From Zhengitettix transpicula (Eukaryota; Arthropoda; Insecta; Orthoptera; Tetrigidae), in assembly GCA_037074705.1 (NCBI GenBank), contig CM073590.1, positions 39,641,895 through 39,705,894 of the forward strand: a stretch of DNA of 64,000 nucleotides, written 5' to 3'. The notes under the pieces were generated by a model. The model did no database searches and was not told where the DNA came from. It worked only from the letters and a program-made list of their open reading frames with translations. A program made the position numbers and the translations under genes. This document shows, in pieces, positions 34,281 to 46,047 of this stretch (positions within the stretch are counted from its first letter, which is position 1; each line of letters starts with the position of its first letter).

Positions 34281-35869
34281 TATGTCAGTGAATTTCAAAA
34301 TTAAAGTTATCATCATGTATCGTCGCGGGAATTATTGCTTATTTGTATCTGCTCCGAATATATACTTTTCCTACCTCTTCACGTGCCCGCCATTCTAACT
34401 CGCGAATGGCAGTGTTCATATGGATTTGGCTCATCAGTGAATATGCTACTGTCATATATGTACGTGACTATCTTTCTTGAGTAGGTGCTGTGGCAGGATT
34501 TCATGTTACTTGAGACCTGGACGGACCTTGGGAAGCTGTCCTCAACGCTTCTTTTGCATAGCGTGACTTGAAGGGGAAGAGGCGGCCATTTTGGCTCTCT
34601 CGATCCTTCCATGGTTTTAGCATATATCTGTTGGCGAAGGAATCCCTCCCTCGGTTCAACCCTTCGTCGACCACGTTGGCAGTTTAGTTCTGATATAGCG
34701 CACATCTTCCCTCCTGTAACTCCTAGAACTACCCTATGTTCTAGTCCTTCTTTAATTCTTTCCTATCTTATAGTTTGTTGCTGACTTCTTAATATCAATA
34801 AACGTAGTCTTTTAAACTTTGTCAGCGTTCCTCTTATTATCAAACCGTCCAATAGCAGATCCTCGACCGTCACTCAGGTGCAGCGAACACCCACGTTACC
34901 GATTTCCTATTGACGTTTACTAAACTATTACTTCCTTTCTATTTCATCGACCCCTACGTCGATATCACACTACTAAAATCTTAAAAAATTAAAACATTAT
35001 TTTATGCCAATTAATTGGATTTCACATAATGTTTTATGTTTAATTTAATATATTCGATGCATTCTTAAATACTTCAAGCATTTGGTTTATATTTGTAAAT
35101 TTTACACAGATCTGTATAGGCTAAGTTGTGAAACTTTAGTAAAGAGGAGACATTTAACGAAATTAAAAACTACTATTCATGTAATGAAAAATAAATATAA
35201 ACTAAAACTTCACTGCACACAAAACATGTTAAAAATTATATTTAATCACACTTCGGTTAATATCTATTATGACAATCTTGTTGCATAGGAATTGTAGATT
35301 TATTTGAAGGATTGGAATCTAATTGACTGAACGAACTTACATCGAGTAATTGATACAATCGGTCACGAGGTACGGCACAAATTAAGTTTTGTCTGGTTAT
35401 TAAGAAGTGATTTAAAAAATTAATATAAAATTATTATCACTTTAAATGAAGGGAACAAGATCATTATAAAATACAATATATCGTATAAACGAAGCGTTTC
35501 CTTGTTTTCTGTGATTCAGACGCCAATACAAATACACAGAATACCGAGAAGTCTGTTTGTATTAAAAATTTAGTTAGTTTTCAAACTTCTGTGAATGTAA
35601 ATATCTACTCCTTTTTCAATTACTAACTCAATTTTATTAGAATTATTTATTTAGTTTTATAGCTACAACAATACCCCTAATCCAAGGTTTATCAGAGACA
35701 ATGGCATGCTCCAAAAATTATGCTTTATTAGAACTGTCTTTTAATTTAAATTCCACATAATTATGTTATAGAAGGATATTCACATGATGTATTTACACAA
35801 AAGTATGCAATTTAGGAAAGTTTAACAAATCCCCTTTAATCTTTACAAGAATACGCGTTCCAATTTAAT
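34281..35869. other. No feature recognised
   Basis: A 108-residue minus ORF at 34379-34705 has no recognisable domain. The segment 34700-34980 is less AT-rich and might be the end of an LTR, but no primer site or partner was found. Confidence 0.35.
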
Positions 35870-36260
35870 TACTCGAAGTTTGTATTTAACCCGTAATTGA
35901 GTTCGGCAGGTCTTATTAGGAAGCGTTCCTCTGTTTTCCCACAGAATGTGTGAGTTTATATCGCGTGCGTAGGCGTGTCAACACGTAATTACCGGCAGTG
36001 CGTAAGGAGACTCCCCGCTGCCGTGTAGTAAGGCGCTAACTAGCACCGAGAACATTATCTAGCCATACACGAAGCTTTTGAGCTCTTTAATTACGAAGTG
36101 TCATCTTTCATGCCCTCGCAGGGTGTAAGAAAGGCCGGCGAGAGTCCGCTATCTTGCGCTGACTAATTGCTCGGCGTCGTTTCTTCACCTCCACTTAGGC
36201 GCGTGATTAAAGAGCGAGTTCCGCTGGAAGTACATGCCTGCTTCTTCTAATTCTCATTGT
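35870..36260. promoter_or_regulatory. TAATTA-rich, GC-elevated island (strongest enhancer candidate)
   Basis: In 390 bp there are at least six homeodomain-type cores: CCGTAATTGAG, CACGTAATTACCGG, CTTTAATTACGAAG, GACTAATTGC, GTGATTAAAG and TCTAATTC. They alternate with GC-rich blocks such as GACTCCCCGCTGCCGTG and AAAGGCCGGCGAGAG. There is no ORF with a domain and no repeat relation in the window. This combination is common in conserved developmental enhancers of arthropods; here it is inference. Confidence 0.3.
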
Positions 36261-36519
36261 ACGCAGCTGAATGTCAGCCTTGCATTAAGTAAACTGGAGA
36301 AAGCGGACTGATGTGAAGTTTTCGTGTCACGAAGAGGCCGGTTCTGGACCATACAGAGATAAATTAATGGAATTAATACCAAATAATTAAACGTTTTCAG
36401 TGATAACAGTACACTTTTAATATTTTATATAATCTGACTATTATCAAATTATAAATAAATAAATAATTCACCAATATGTCAGAAAAAATGTATTGTTATT
36501 ATTAATAATTAAACAAATA

Positions 36520-36785
36520 AAAAATCAGTTCATACGACGTACCATCCACAATTTTGGGATTTATTCAGGTAAACAGGTAATACGCAGTGATGAATCTATA
36601 TCTATCTATCTATCTATCTATCTGTCTATCTATCTATCTATCTATCAATATATATATCTGCATCCAAAATTGGATGACATGAATTTTGAGCCTTGGACTG
36701 CGTCCTATAAATTCAAAACTGCACATTACCTGTTTACATGAAGCATCCCAAAATTTTGAACGAAGCATGGTATGAACTGACTTCT
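36520..36785. mobile_element. Foldback element FB-36.5 with central microsatellite
   Basis: Left arm 36521-36587 and right arm 36717-36782 are inverted copies. The left reads ATCAGTTCATAC, ACAATTTTGGGAT and GTAAACAGGTAAT. The right reads ATTACCTGTTTAC, ATCCCAAAATTTTG and GTATGAACTGA. The centre holds a (TATC)n tract. The ORF 36493-36741 is a read-through. No hammerhead-like box was seen here, so it is a different foldback family. Confidence 0.8.
36595..36646. repeat. (TATC)n microsatellite
   Basis: About 13 tetranucleotide units with one TGTC variant, in the loop of the foldback. Confidence 0.95.
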
Positions 36786-37840
36786 TGGTTTAATTAATTA
36801 ATAATTTTTGTCACTTATTAGCTGAATTGTTTTTATGTACACTTTTAACTATTTTAAAAATTGTATAAGAATTAGTTTAAACAATAGTATTAACATTAAT
36901 CGCTTATGAATTATGCTGACTTAAATCAAATCTATTTATTCAGAAGAACGTAATGCCACTTATTTTTGCTGTCCAAATAATTGATTCACTGTGTTGCTCC
37001 CATATTTTTCAATCCACTTTCATACAGATTGATTCACTACTAGTGCGACAAAATTTTTGGTGGTGTAAAGGATGGAAAGACGATTCGGAATGACACAGCA
37101 GGGTCCGAAATTCCTTGGTCATGCGGTAGAACCGGAAATGGCGTCATCAGTCAGCCCGAATGACTACTTCTAATCGGATTTCGAACACCTTCTGTAACAT
37201 GTAGCTTTATGTCAATGTAAAAATCGTAATTAAAACGGTTTCTGTTACACTGTTTCCTTACATATTTTAAATGTATCTCTCGTAGAAGGTATTTCGGACA
37301 CTGAAATTCTATGTTATTCTAAGTCGTCTTACACGTCCTGAAAGTTTGTTGGGCTGTTAGTGTATATCACCTTATAATAGAAGTGAAAATTAAATAATTC
37401 TTCAATAAACTCTCAGCCTTTTTTCTATATTATTAATAATTCTTTGTTTGCCCAATGTATCGGGCAGGATCGGAGGTCACTGTTTATCTCAGCTACACCG
37501 AAAAATGGGGGTTCGACACTAATTTTGGCTTATTCGGTCCATTTTCAACCCTTCTCAACCTTATCCATGCCAATAAGGGCTGAATTTCAACATAACCTGT
37601 ATGAGAAATTCCACTGGTCAAAACATATGACGTCGACACTTACATCTTCTAAATATTGTCATCACCAACATTGTAGCCAATGAGGGCTGTTGTTAAAATT
37701 CAATGTTGTCGGGACTGTTACCGCCAATCTCGATAATTACAGCCTTATTTTTAAATGTCACCAGCCAATTAACTTATTATTGTGACAAGTATGGTTGGAA
37801 TTGTTCCATGCGATTAAATATCCACTTTTTTGTGTGTATG
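36786..37840. other. No feature recognised
   Basis: ORF 37444-37683 has no domain. A GC-richer spot at 37060-37200 is unexplained. Confidence 0.4.
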
Positions 37841-37844
37841 TAGA

Positions 37845-38757
37845 TACGAGGATAATCGCAGAAGTACCAGATCCAACAAAAAAATTATTTCGCAGAAAAG
37901 TCACCTTTTAGCTCGATATATTTTTGGCAGCGATGTCCGGTAGCCTTAATACCTTGTTTAAAGTGAGAACCGTCGGGTTTTCAAAACAGCCATCAACCGC
38001 AGACACCAATTCTTCATTTGTGGCCATTTTTTCAACTCTTGAAAGCGAAAATTATCCGAGGGAGCTGAATCTGGAGAATAGAGTGTGTAGTGAAGCAATT
38101 CCAATTTCAACTACATGATTTTGACCTACTTGATACTAAATGTGTGAACTTGTGCATTGTCGTGATGAAACAATAAATTCTTTTTCGTAAAATGCGGCCG
38201 TCTTTCCTTGATTTCATCAGTTAAACGCCGGGATAAGTTTGCGTAACACTCGCCGTTGATTGTTTATCCTTTTTGAGCATTATCAATGATAATTATTCCA
38301 CGCACATCCACAAAAACTGACGCTGTAACCTTCCCAGCAGATGGAACTGTCTTCGCCTTCTTTGGAACCGATTCCCTCTTTCAGTCCAGTGTTTCTTCGT
38401 CTCATGTGTGAAGTGAATCAACGCAATGAAGAATCACTATACACTACACGCTTTTATTGTTCTACTGTAAGTAAACGTGGCACCAATCGTGTTTACAGCT
38501 TTCTCGTATTCATATTTTCAGTTAATATGGGATGTATATCAGTTTTTCAAATGCCTACCTTGTTTGCTAGCTCTCGCACTTTAAGTCGACGATCATTCAT
38601 TACCGTCCGTAATGTGGTTTTTCGCCACCATTCCTGGCGTAGTCACTTCAGTTGGTGGATCTCAGCGATATTCGTCATAGCAGGTCGTACGTCCCCGTTA
38701 ACCTCTGTCGCCCACTATTTTATTGTTATAAACGAAGTAGAAGAGTAGAATCTACCT
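37845..38757 (-). pseudogene. Mariner transposase relic
   Basis: The minus strand carries most of a mariner transposase in several frames. From high to low coordinates: DRRLKVRELANKVGI and ILTENMNTRKL (helix-turn-helix region, 38500-38610), WVPRLLT-like end of that domain, then PSAGKVTASVFVDVRGIII (about 38280-38345), a FHHDNAQVHT catalytic block (38140-38175), YSPDSAPSDN (38050-38080, third catalytic Asp retained) and a C-terminal VDGCFENP region. Normal length is about 345 residues, and nearly all of it is represented. Stops and frameshifts make it dead. The left end shows a TIR-like TACGAGGATAATCGCAGAAG at 37845. No right TIR was found. The plus-strand ORFs 37924-38118 and 38341-38748 are antisense shadows. 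Confidence 0.88.
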
Positions 38758-39529
38758 CGACTTTGACATTGGTTAAACTGATACCTTTAAAATGAAAGTA
38801 TTATATCACATAATGATGGCGAATATTTTACAATGTTTAGAAATTCACTGAGAGCGTTCACTATCGATGGCTGTCAAAGAATCACTTAAAAGTCTAGTGA
38901 CTTCAAACTCACTCTTATAGGGTGCTGCTACTTTAGACCACTTTTGTTTCTCAAACAACAGCCCGACATCTATACGTCAGGTGTGGTACTCCTGGGGCTA
39001 CCCACATTCACATAATATTGTACTATGTTGAGAACTGTAATGTAGATTTTTCGAGCTGATCGCTTTTATTAACTTTGAAACAAAGTAATTTATCAAGAGT
39101 GTTGGGAATTTCGCGGGAATTAATTTTTTTTCTATTCATGCGTTTTTACTGGTGCCGTTGATTTATTATATCTGCTTATAATCAGATTTTCCACAAATTA
39201 CTTATGATTATTAACTAATAGAGTAGTCATGCCTCTTCAATTATCAGCGAAGGTAACAAACTAAATTCTCAAGTGAATATATCACAATTGAACCCAGTGA
39301 AGGAGTAATAGATGATAAGAATAAGTGAATATTTTGTAATCAGTGATTTTAAACATTAATACTAGTTGTGTTGGAGATAAAATTTTTCAAGATTACAACG
39401 ACAGGGTTTGCGAGGGACGTCTCGTCAGGTCATTTTCTGACCATAAGGGTGAATGTGCTCGGACAAAGGTGACCGTAGGAGGACACAGCTCTGGCTGTTT
39501 TGGCAGTCGCGTCCTGGAAGGCAGGAGAG
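38758..39529. other. No feature recognised
   Basis: AT-rich with short ORFs lacking domains. Confidence 0.4.
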
Positions 39530-39700
39530 CGGACGTGGTCAGTTTTGGTGAACTGTAAGGGACGGACGCGTAGGAGATTTTGGTGAGGAGGTTCTTGGAG
39601 GAGAGAACCGTGAATTGCGGAGCATGTGTAGGCGGACGCGCATATGTGTTTTAGCCGCTTCTCTGCGTGCGAGATTGGCGGCGAGGATTTGGTCATCCGA
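39530..39700 (+). repeat. Purine-rich unit shared with 14630-14860
   Basis: AGGGACGGACGCG, AGGAGATTTTGGTGAGG and GAGAGAACCGTGAATTG match the segment near 14690-14760 in order. Overlapping ORFs on both strands have no domain. It may be transposon 5' untranslated sequence. Confidence 0.4.
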
Positions 39701-40079
39701 CCGACCAGGCACCTGAACCTCAAACTGGACATCATCAGAAAACAAAGCATCGCTGCACAGTAATAAAACTTTCCTCACTTTCCCTGCATCGTGTAAAAGT
39801 AGTGCGAATTAAGATTTGTAGATCCAATGACCAGCAGTGTTCTTAAAGGACGTATTAAATTTGATAAATTTGGCAAAAATAGTGAATTTCTGGAGACTGT
39901 TGTTGGATTTAAGTTTATGAATGAATGTGTGTGAAAAGGCAACATTTAGCGATTGAGGAGTCGTGGCAGAGTATTTGTATTAACCCCATTTCGTGCATTA
40001 AATTGAATTGAATTTTTATATTTTGTTGTCATTAATTGATTGCTTCCCCATGTAATTGATCAAAGCCAAGACCCATGAG

Positions 40080-40300
40080 ATACAGTTATTTGGAGTCTCA
40101 GGCTCGGCTCAAGTACGCACGAGTACTGGCAAATCATTTATCGGCTCCCTGGTGTGGATCGCGCGGATCGCGAATGTAAATTATTGAGACGATTGTCGTT
40201 TGTATAATTAAAATAAATCATTTCTGCACATGCAGTGGCGCCCGGGCCGGCATTCGTCCATTAAAAGTATCCAAGGGAGCGGGTAAGCGATTACAATATA
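40080..40300. promoter_or_regulatory. GC-elevated island
   Basis: Contains GATCGCGCGGATCGCGAATG, GTGGCGCCCGGGCCGGC, AAATTATTGAGACG and TATAATTAAAATAAATC. No ORF with a domain and no repeat relation. Candidate conserved non-coding element. Confidence 0.22.
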
Positions 40301-40807
40301 ATATTAATAATAAAACGTGTCGGTAATGGCAGGAGTTCAAGGTAAAGCATAAGTGGTTTAATATCATCCACATCTTTCACATCGAGTACCGGAAGAAAAA
40401 TAAGATAAAAGGAAAGTATGAATCCACCACGGTTGTGTAAAAGAATTACGTTTAAAAGTTAATTCGGAGCATATGTTTCAATATTGCCTTTCTTGACATA
40501 CATTGGCAAATATCCATTTAGATATGACAAAGATATGATATGAACATCGATCATTATGAATTGGTACAGACGAACTACAAGTGAGAAACATATCCGCTTA
40601 ATATTGGATCAGATCCCATTCACAAGGTCAAATAACAAAATTATTGGGAAATAAGAGAATGAGTCAGGTAAATAAGCCGTTGGTAAAACATGAAGCGGAG
40701 GCTTAATTCTGAATAACATATTTAATGAGTCAATTGTGTCATATTCTTAAGCTATTATATTTTAGAATAATCAATATATCATTGAATATTTTCCATCATA
40801 TATATTG

Positions 40808-41642
40808 TAGAGATTATCAGTGTGTAATGAAATGTTTTATTTAAATTGTTTCTTTTATTATTGGCGGCGTAACTTTGAGGCCGAGCATTGTAAAGAACAG
40901 CATTGTTTGGCGTGAGAATGCGTATATAAGACCCTCAGAATTTTAGCAGAGACAGTCAGAGAGCAATGTGTGTTTGGAAGGCCTGACGAGTGGACTCAGT
41001 CAGAGTGTGTTGGGACCTTGAGCAGATTGACGCGCTACCATTTGGTTGTGTTGAAGTAAATTTGAAGAGAAATCTGTTGCCATCTACGAGATACGATGTA
41101 ATTTAAAATGCGTAGCAGTCAACAGTGATCGCTGCCATAATTAGCAAAGTATTACGACGAAGAGTGAAAATGTTTAAATCACTGCTATGGCCTGTCAATA
41201 AAAATATTGTTCTATAAAAATTAAAATATGCACGAGTGCACAAATCGTATATAAACTCGTAAATTTTGTAAACCTTTACGTAAATATCGTTTACCGCCAG
41301 ATTTCTATAACTTTGTCAGAGATTTCTATAGTTTTATAAGATTTCTATAGTTGTTGTTTGTTATTGGAGTGTTTGTAAGAGCTTTTGTTGTTGTAAATTA
41401 AATTCATTTTTTGCTTTTGTAACTTGGTGAAAATTGCAAATCACTGTCTTTATTAGAGGCCCTATAAGCGGACGTGAAATTTAGACTATCATCAAAGCTG
41501 AGGGATTTACTTAAAAACATAAAATGTAAAGTCAACGTAAATCATAATTATCAATTAAATAATCCTTGTTATCTCTTTGAAAACATTTGGTTTAATTTCA
41601 ACGTAAACTTCCTTCCATTGTTCCCTTCTAATATACCAGGAT
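40808..41642 (+). mobile_element. LTR-like element E
   Basis: Starts TTGTAGAGATTATC after CATATATA and ends near TAATATACCAGG before a TA tract. It has a TATA-like GCGTATATAAGACCC (40920-40934), a GCTATGGCCTGTC block near 41187 shared with elements D and A, and a short triplicated ATTTCTATAG stretch at 41299-41350. The poly(A)-like block seen in the other copies is not clear here. Boundaries are moderate. Confidence 0.45.
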
Positions 41643-42609
41643 ATATATATATTGGCCAATAATTTTAATATTTGGCCTTATTATTTTTAGTTCGATAATA
41701 TCATTAAATTTCATTTAAGTTAATTACATATATAACCGTAAGGAATTCCATAAATAATATTAGGACGAATAAATAAATACATCGTTGGAATAGAAAATTA
41801 CTGACATATTCAGTACCTTAGGTGGTAATAGAATATGTAACTTATAAGTTTACAATTTTATGGGCGTTAAACATAGCTCTCTTCGGAATTTCAAATGTGA
41901 GACATGTTTGGGAGTTTGGTCTGGATAGAGTTTATCAGTGAATCTAAACTCATTAATACAGGGTGCTGACTTGGCGGCGTAGCTATAGAAAGACCCGCTG
42001 CCTACAGGCCCTAAAGGTATTCTATTTAATAACTGAGGGCTCATCACACGTTCCGATTCAATTATAGATTCGGTGGCGGATGCTGGTTTAGGATAACAAA
42101 TGCTTCTTTTTTTGTTAAGAACTGATTAAATACAGAACATCATTTATGTATTTATAAGGATGTGATTTAAAGCGTACGCTGAGAAATTAGGTAGTCAATG
42201 ATAAATTAGTTTGTGACTATTCAATTGTGGGAATTACTAGTATAATAAATTAGGAGTATTATAAACTTAAATTGTTTTACTTATCTAGGAACTCGCGCAT
42301 ATTTCAATTTATGTCCAGTTTTTCTGAACACTAATTTCCCTAAAACTCAGGCAACACTTCTAATTATAAACCAAAATCCTCGTGTATGTCGTTATAGCAT
42401 ACGTAGATCCTGATAATCTATCTATTTTCAGTGTGAATCCATAGGTTATAATATAAGTATTGTTCAAATGATATAAATCGAATTCTAAATTGTTACCGCG
42501 TACGAATACCATTCAAGGATACATGTTAAGTGTGCTTAATTCCTATTTCTTCCTAATTCGCTCTCTAAGTGTCTAAGTTTGAAATGAAACCTTTACTTCT
42601 GATACAAAA
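41643..42609. other. No feature recognised
   Basis: AT-rich. The minus ORF 41850-42047 has no domain. Confidence 0.4.
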
Positions 42610-42852
42610 TTAATAATAATAAAGGTAGCCAAATACAGACAAAAGAAGTCTTGTTCCTATCTTTAACTGCAAGATTCCAAAGAGATACAACTGCACAAAT
42701 CAGTTGGTAAAACTCAAACGCTTTTCATACAGACAAAAGAAGTGACAATGTGTTTCTTATGCACCGGAAGAAAGGAACAAAACTTCCAGAAACGTGTGGT
42801 ATTTATATTATCTCTTCTTTTCTGTAATTTGTCTATCTTTCTAATTATTATC
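42610..42852. mobile_element. Foldback element FB-42.6 with hammerhead-like arm
   Basis: The left arm (TAATAATAATAAAGGTAGCC, AAATACAGAC) is inverse to the right arm (GTCTATCTTTCTAATTATTA, 42831-42850). The right inner part GGAAGAAAGGAAC, TTCCAGAAACGTG, GTGGTATTTATAT is the same family as FB-6.4. CATACAGACAAAAGAAGTGA occurs in the interior as a second partial copy of the left arm, so the element is rearranged. Confidence 0.65.
42761..42796 (+). ncRNA. Hammerhead-like motif on FB-42.6
   Basis: ACCGGAAGA, AAGGAAC, AAAA, CTTCC, A, GAAACGTG. The first box differs from CTGAAGA by two bases. Stem GGAA with TTCC. GAAAC intact at 42789-42793. Confidence 0.4.
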
Positions 42853-43088
42853 AAAGGGCTTTGTATTCAATCTTGGTCTTTGTATTTTCTTGAATGAATT
42901 GGGGAAACCAAAGAAAGCAGAAATCAAAATCAATGGTAATATATTCCGCAACAACTCGTAGATTTTATCCGTACGGTAGATACATATTACAGAAACAGAA
43001 TTAATGTATTAACCAAGGTCTCTCATAAATTATTATCTTATATTTTTTCAAACTAAGCTTTAAGCACTATAGGGTTGTGGTATTCTAT

Positions 43089-44186
43089 ATTGTAATAATA
43101 ATTAGAGGCAATTAGATAATTAATAATTGGAAATTTGTAGTAAATTGTTATCGGCGAGAATATAAACACAACAATGTACAGGCGGGTCTTTGTCGGATTT
43201 AAAACTCCGGGCTCACGGAGGTAGTAGCGGGCAGATTTTCATCGAGTAAAGAGTGGCAAGACTTCATTAAGAGTGGTATGGCACACAGAATTTCATCGAG
43301 TTAAGTTTGGACATAGAATTAGATCAAGTAAAGGTCACAGGAAAGTTTTCAATAAGTAAAGCCACAGTTAGATCTTCAACAAGCAAATACTGTTACAAAA
43401 TTTCATCGAGAAGGAGTTGATAACATTGTGATTGACCATTAATCAGAACGAGAACTACAATATTTGCTGGAGAGGGAGAGAGAGACTTAATACAGAGGAC
43501 CACAGGTGTTGTACGGAGTAATCGTTCCAGTTGATAGGTACAAACTTTTTGTACAGTGATTTTGAAACAAATTAAATTCTGTGAAATTATGGCCTGTTAT
43601 GTGTGAATAGTGTATAGTGCAGCAAAGAGCCCAAAACGAATACCTGGTACCAGTAAAGAAACTGTAAGTAGAGAGAGAAATTTTATAAATTTTATTACTT
43701 GTAACGTTAAATAAGGATCAAATGGTCAGATTTAGGATTCACGTTCATTTTGTTGTTTAATTCTAATGTTGTAAAATTTGATTGTTAATTTGAATGTAAG
43801 AAAGGTTTGTTCTTTATTTAAAAGACCCAAATAAACGACCCTGAGATGAGAGTATATGAGTTTGTAAAGTAGAAAGGGCACGAATTTAAATCAATCACGA
43901 CAAGAAAATTTTTTTATTTTACTTTAAATAAATTAATTGTTTCTGAGGATTAAATTTTGTAAACTATTTAACATCCCTTCATTTTAAATTTTTATAAATT
44001 ATATGCAACCATTAATTAATCTTTGATTTACTTAATTTCTTCCAAATGTTACATTTTGGAGTGCCAACGAGAGGCAAATTAATTGTTTTAATTATTTAAT
44101 TATTTGGTGTATTACATAAAATGGCGTCATCAATGTGTGGCCAATCATTTAATTAATTCATGTAATTTGTGTATTACAGTATATGG
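43089..44186 (+). mobile_element. LTR-like element D
   Basis: Starts TTGTAATAATAATTAG after TCTATA and ends GTGTATTACAG before TATATGG. Inside: a TATA-like GAGAATATAAACAC (43152), a run of ATTTCATCGAG repeats (43235-43420), TATGGCCTGT (43588), CTGGTACCAG followed by GTAAGTA (43664-43670), GTCAGATTT (43724) and AAATAAACGACCCTGAG (43828-43845). TATA, poly(A)-like signal and TGT...ACA-type ends fit a solo LTR of about 1.1 kb. No internal coding region is attached. Confidence 0.55.
43235..43420 (+). repeat. Degenerate short repeats within LTR-like element D
   Basis: TTTCATCGAG or close variants recur about five to six times with a spacing of 30-45 bp (TTTTCATCGAGTAAAG, AATTTCATCGAGTTAAG, AATTAGATCAAGTAAAG, TTTTCAATAAGTAAAG, ATCTTCAACAAGCAAAT, AATTTCATCGAGAAGG). 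Single related words occur in the same position of element B (TTTCATCGTGGAGG, AATTCGTCGAGAGG). Confidence 0.65.
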
Positions 44187-44799
44187 TCCTCTGCGTCGTG
44201 AAATGTAACTGCTGTCTTTGAGTTTCGTTTTAATGTGATGAAGTCTTTGTAAATTGAATGTATTTTCAAAAAAATATTGTTTTGTTCTGTTTTGTGTCTG
44301 CAATTACGTATTTTTTGACAAGCGTTGACACTTGATCTGCAGTCTACATTCCTAACTCATTGTAGACCGAATTCTCTCAGGTTATCCCGGCAGGAACCCC
44401 GAATAGAATTTCATTTAAACATGTAATGTTCAGAAAAAATCACATACATACGAATAGTGCTTTTGCTTACCATTCTGCGTATTTATGGTGCCACAAATAA
44501 TTAGTTTCCAAACTGTTAAACAATTCATGTCCACTTTTTAAATCTTTTCAAAAACCATTACAAAACATTTCAGGTATTTCTTCTCTCTCTTTCTTAATGT
44601 CCATGTTTCTTATTCACATGAAGTCGTGGATCAGATGTATCACTATACCAGTTTTTTCGGATATTCTATAATCGATTTGCCTGTCAGTAGGGCTCCTGTC
44701 TTGGGACACTGCCATATGTAACTTACTCCCTTCGTTCAGTAGCCATTATTCATCAAGGTACTTGAACTAATCGACATTTTGCAATTGTTTCCGACAAAT
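44187..44799. other. No feature recognised
   Basis: AT-rich, with no ORF or repeat relation seen. Confidence 0.4.
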
Positions 44800-44802
44800 A
44801 CA

Positions 44803-44867
<65 letters not shown>

Positions 44868-44868
44868 G
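44800..44868. repeat. (CA)n-(TA)n compound microsatellite
   Basis: CA repeats (44800-44834) pass into TA repeats. The minus ORF over it is an artefact. Confidence 0.95.
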
Positions 44869-44984
44869 GTCTCTGGTTTCATTGATATTTTCTTCGCTTT
44901 TGAATGATTTAAATATATGTTTATTCCTGACTTTCTTCCTTGTACCACTAATTTTTCCTACATGCCTTTCAGTGTTTATTTCAT

Positions 44985-45620
44985 TTTCACCATAATATAG
45001 CTGGTCGTCTGCATGTTATTTCGATATTTGATCTTCCTCAAATTCTTAAATCACAAACACCTTCGAAGTCTTCTTTGGTTAACCATTCACTGTAGAGATG
45101 AACGGTATGGTCTGTCCGTAACCCGGACGCATCTTCACCCTTTGTTCCAGATACAAATTCACGAAAAGTTTTCCATCCTACCAATAAAGTCCAATTTCCT
45201 TTATTAAAATCCAGGAACGTTTTCCGATTTATCCGTTCGAACGCCTTTATCAGTAAATAAAACCAATACACACTTCCTCTTTGACTTCTAGAACTTTCTG
45301 TAATAATCATTAGCTTTTCTATGGCATCCATGGTTCCTCTGCCATTTTCTGAAATCATCATAATCTTAAATTCCTTCTTTAATCTTGTGTTGCAGTCGTT
45401 TGTTGAATGCCAAATTTTTCCCAGCATGTGAGATCAAGCTGATAGTTCTGTAATCAGTACATTTCTTGCCTTTTTGTATCTCACCAACATCCAGAATATA
45501 TTTTGGCTGATTTCAAGTTTTATAAATTCAGTTAATCAGTTGGGTCATCTTTTTTAATCATTGTGTTCCTAATTCTTTCAACTCGTCAATTGGTATTTCG
45601 ACTACTTTTATTATCGTTAC
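44985..45620 (-). pseudogene. Non-LTR retrotransposon RT relic
   Basis: Read on the minus strand, the RT fingers and palm are recognisable. IPIDELKELGTQ (near 45585) is followed by KGKKCTDYRTISLISHAGK (45475-45420), then GRGTMDAIEKLMIITESS (near 45340), an AFxxI-type box in IKAFERINRKTF (45250) and a remnant of the catalytic box as HADDQLYY at 45015. In intact relatives these read CTDYRTISLISHASK, GFRKGRGTRDAI, EKAFD and FADD. The first palm Asp in EKAFD has become Glu (KAFER). Frameshifts separate the pieces. The 5' endonuclease and the 3' end are missing. The ORF 45038-45427 is the central part. Confidence 0.82.
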
Positions 45621-46047
45621 TTATTACGGTATGACACAAATTAATTAACAAATTGAGCTAATATTCTTATTGTGTCAATTAAATTTTATCGTCCTTACTT
45701 ATTTTACCATTTCGTGGAAATCCAATCACAATATTTTCATAATTTTTGTCACTTTAATCTTGTGCGATCTCGTAGATCCCGTGCCTTATGAGTCTTAATC
45801 TTATGGTTCCCTCAGAAAAAAGGTTGGAAGAAACCAGAATGGTTTAAACATGACCCTTATTTCAGTATTATTGACAGTTTGTTCTTAGAGCCTGTGGTAA
45901 TTATTTAAAGATTAAATGTTTTTGCTGAGCGGTGTACCCTGAGAGTAAAACTCAGTGTGTGGTTTCGAGAGGCTAGTTAATAGAAGCTCAGACCAGGCTG
46001 CATAAAACATACTGCGCATACGTAATTCATGCTCCGACAGAGGTATA
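45621..46047. other. No coding feature; possible upstream region of a small gene
   Basis: 45900-46047 is less AT-rich and contains a TATA-like GCATAAAACATAC near 45990-46010, about 40-55 bp upstream of the ATG at 46048. Beyond that nothing was recognised. Confidence 0.25.

Noticed and set aside
37924..38748. Plus-strand ORFs of 64 and 135 codons as genes
   Set aside because: They are antisense shadows of the minus-strand mariner transposase.
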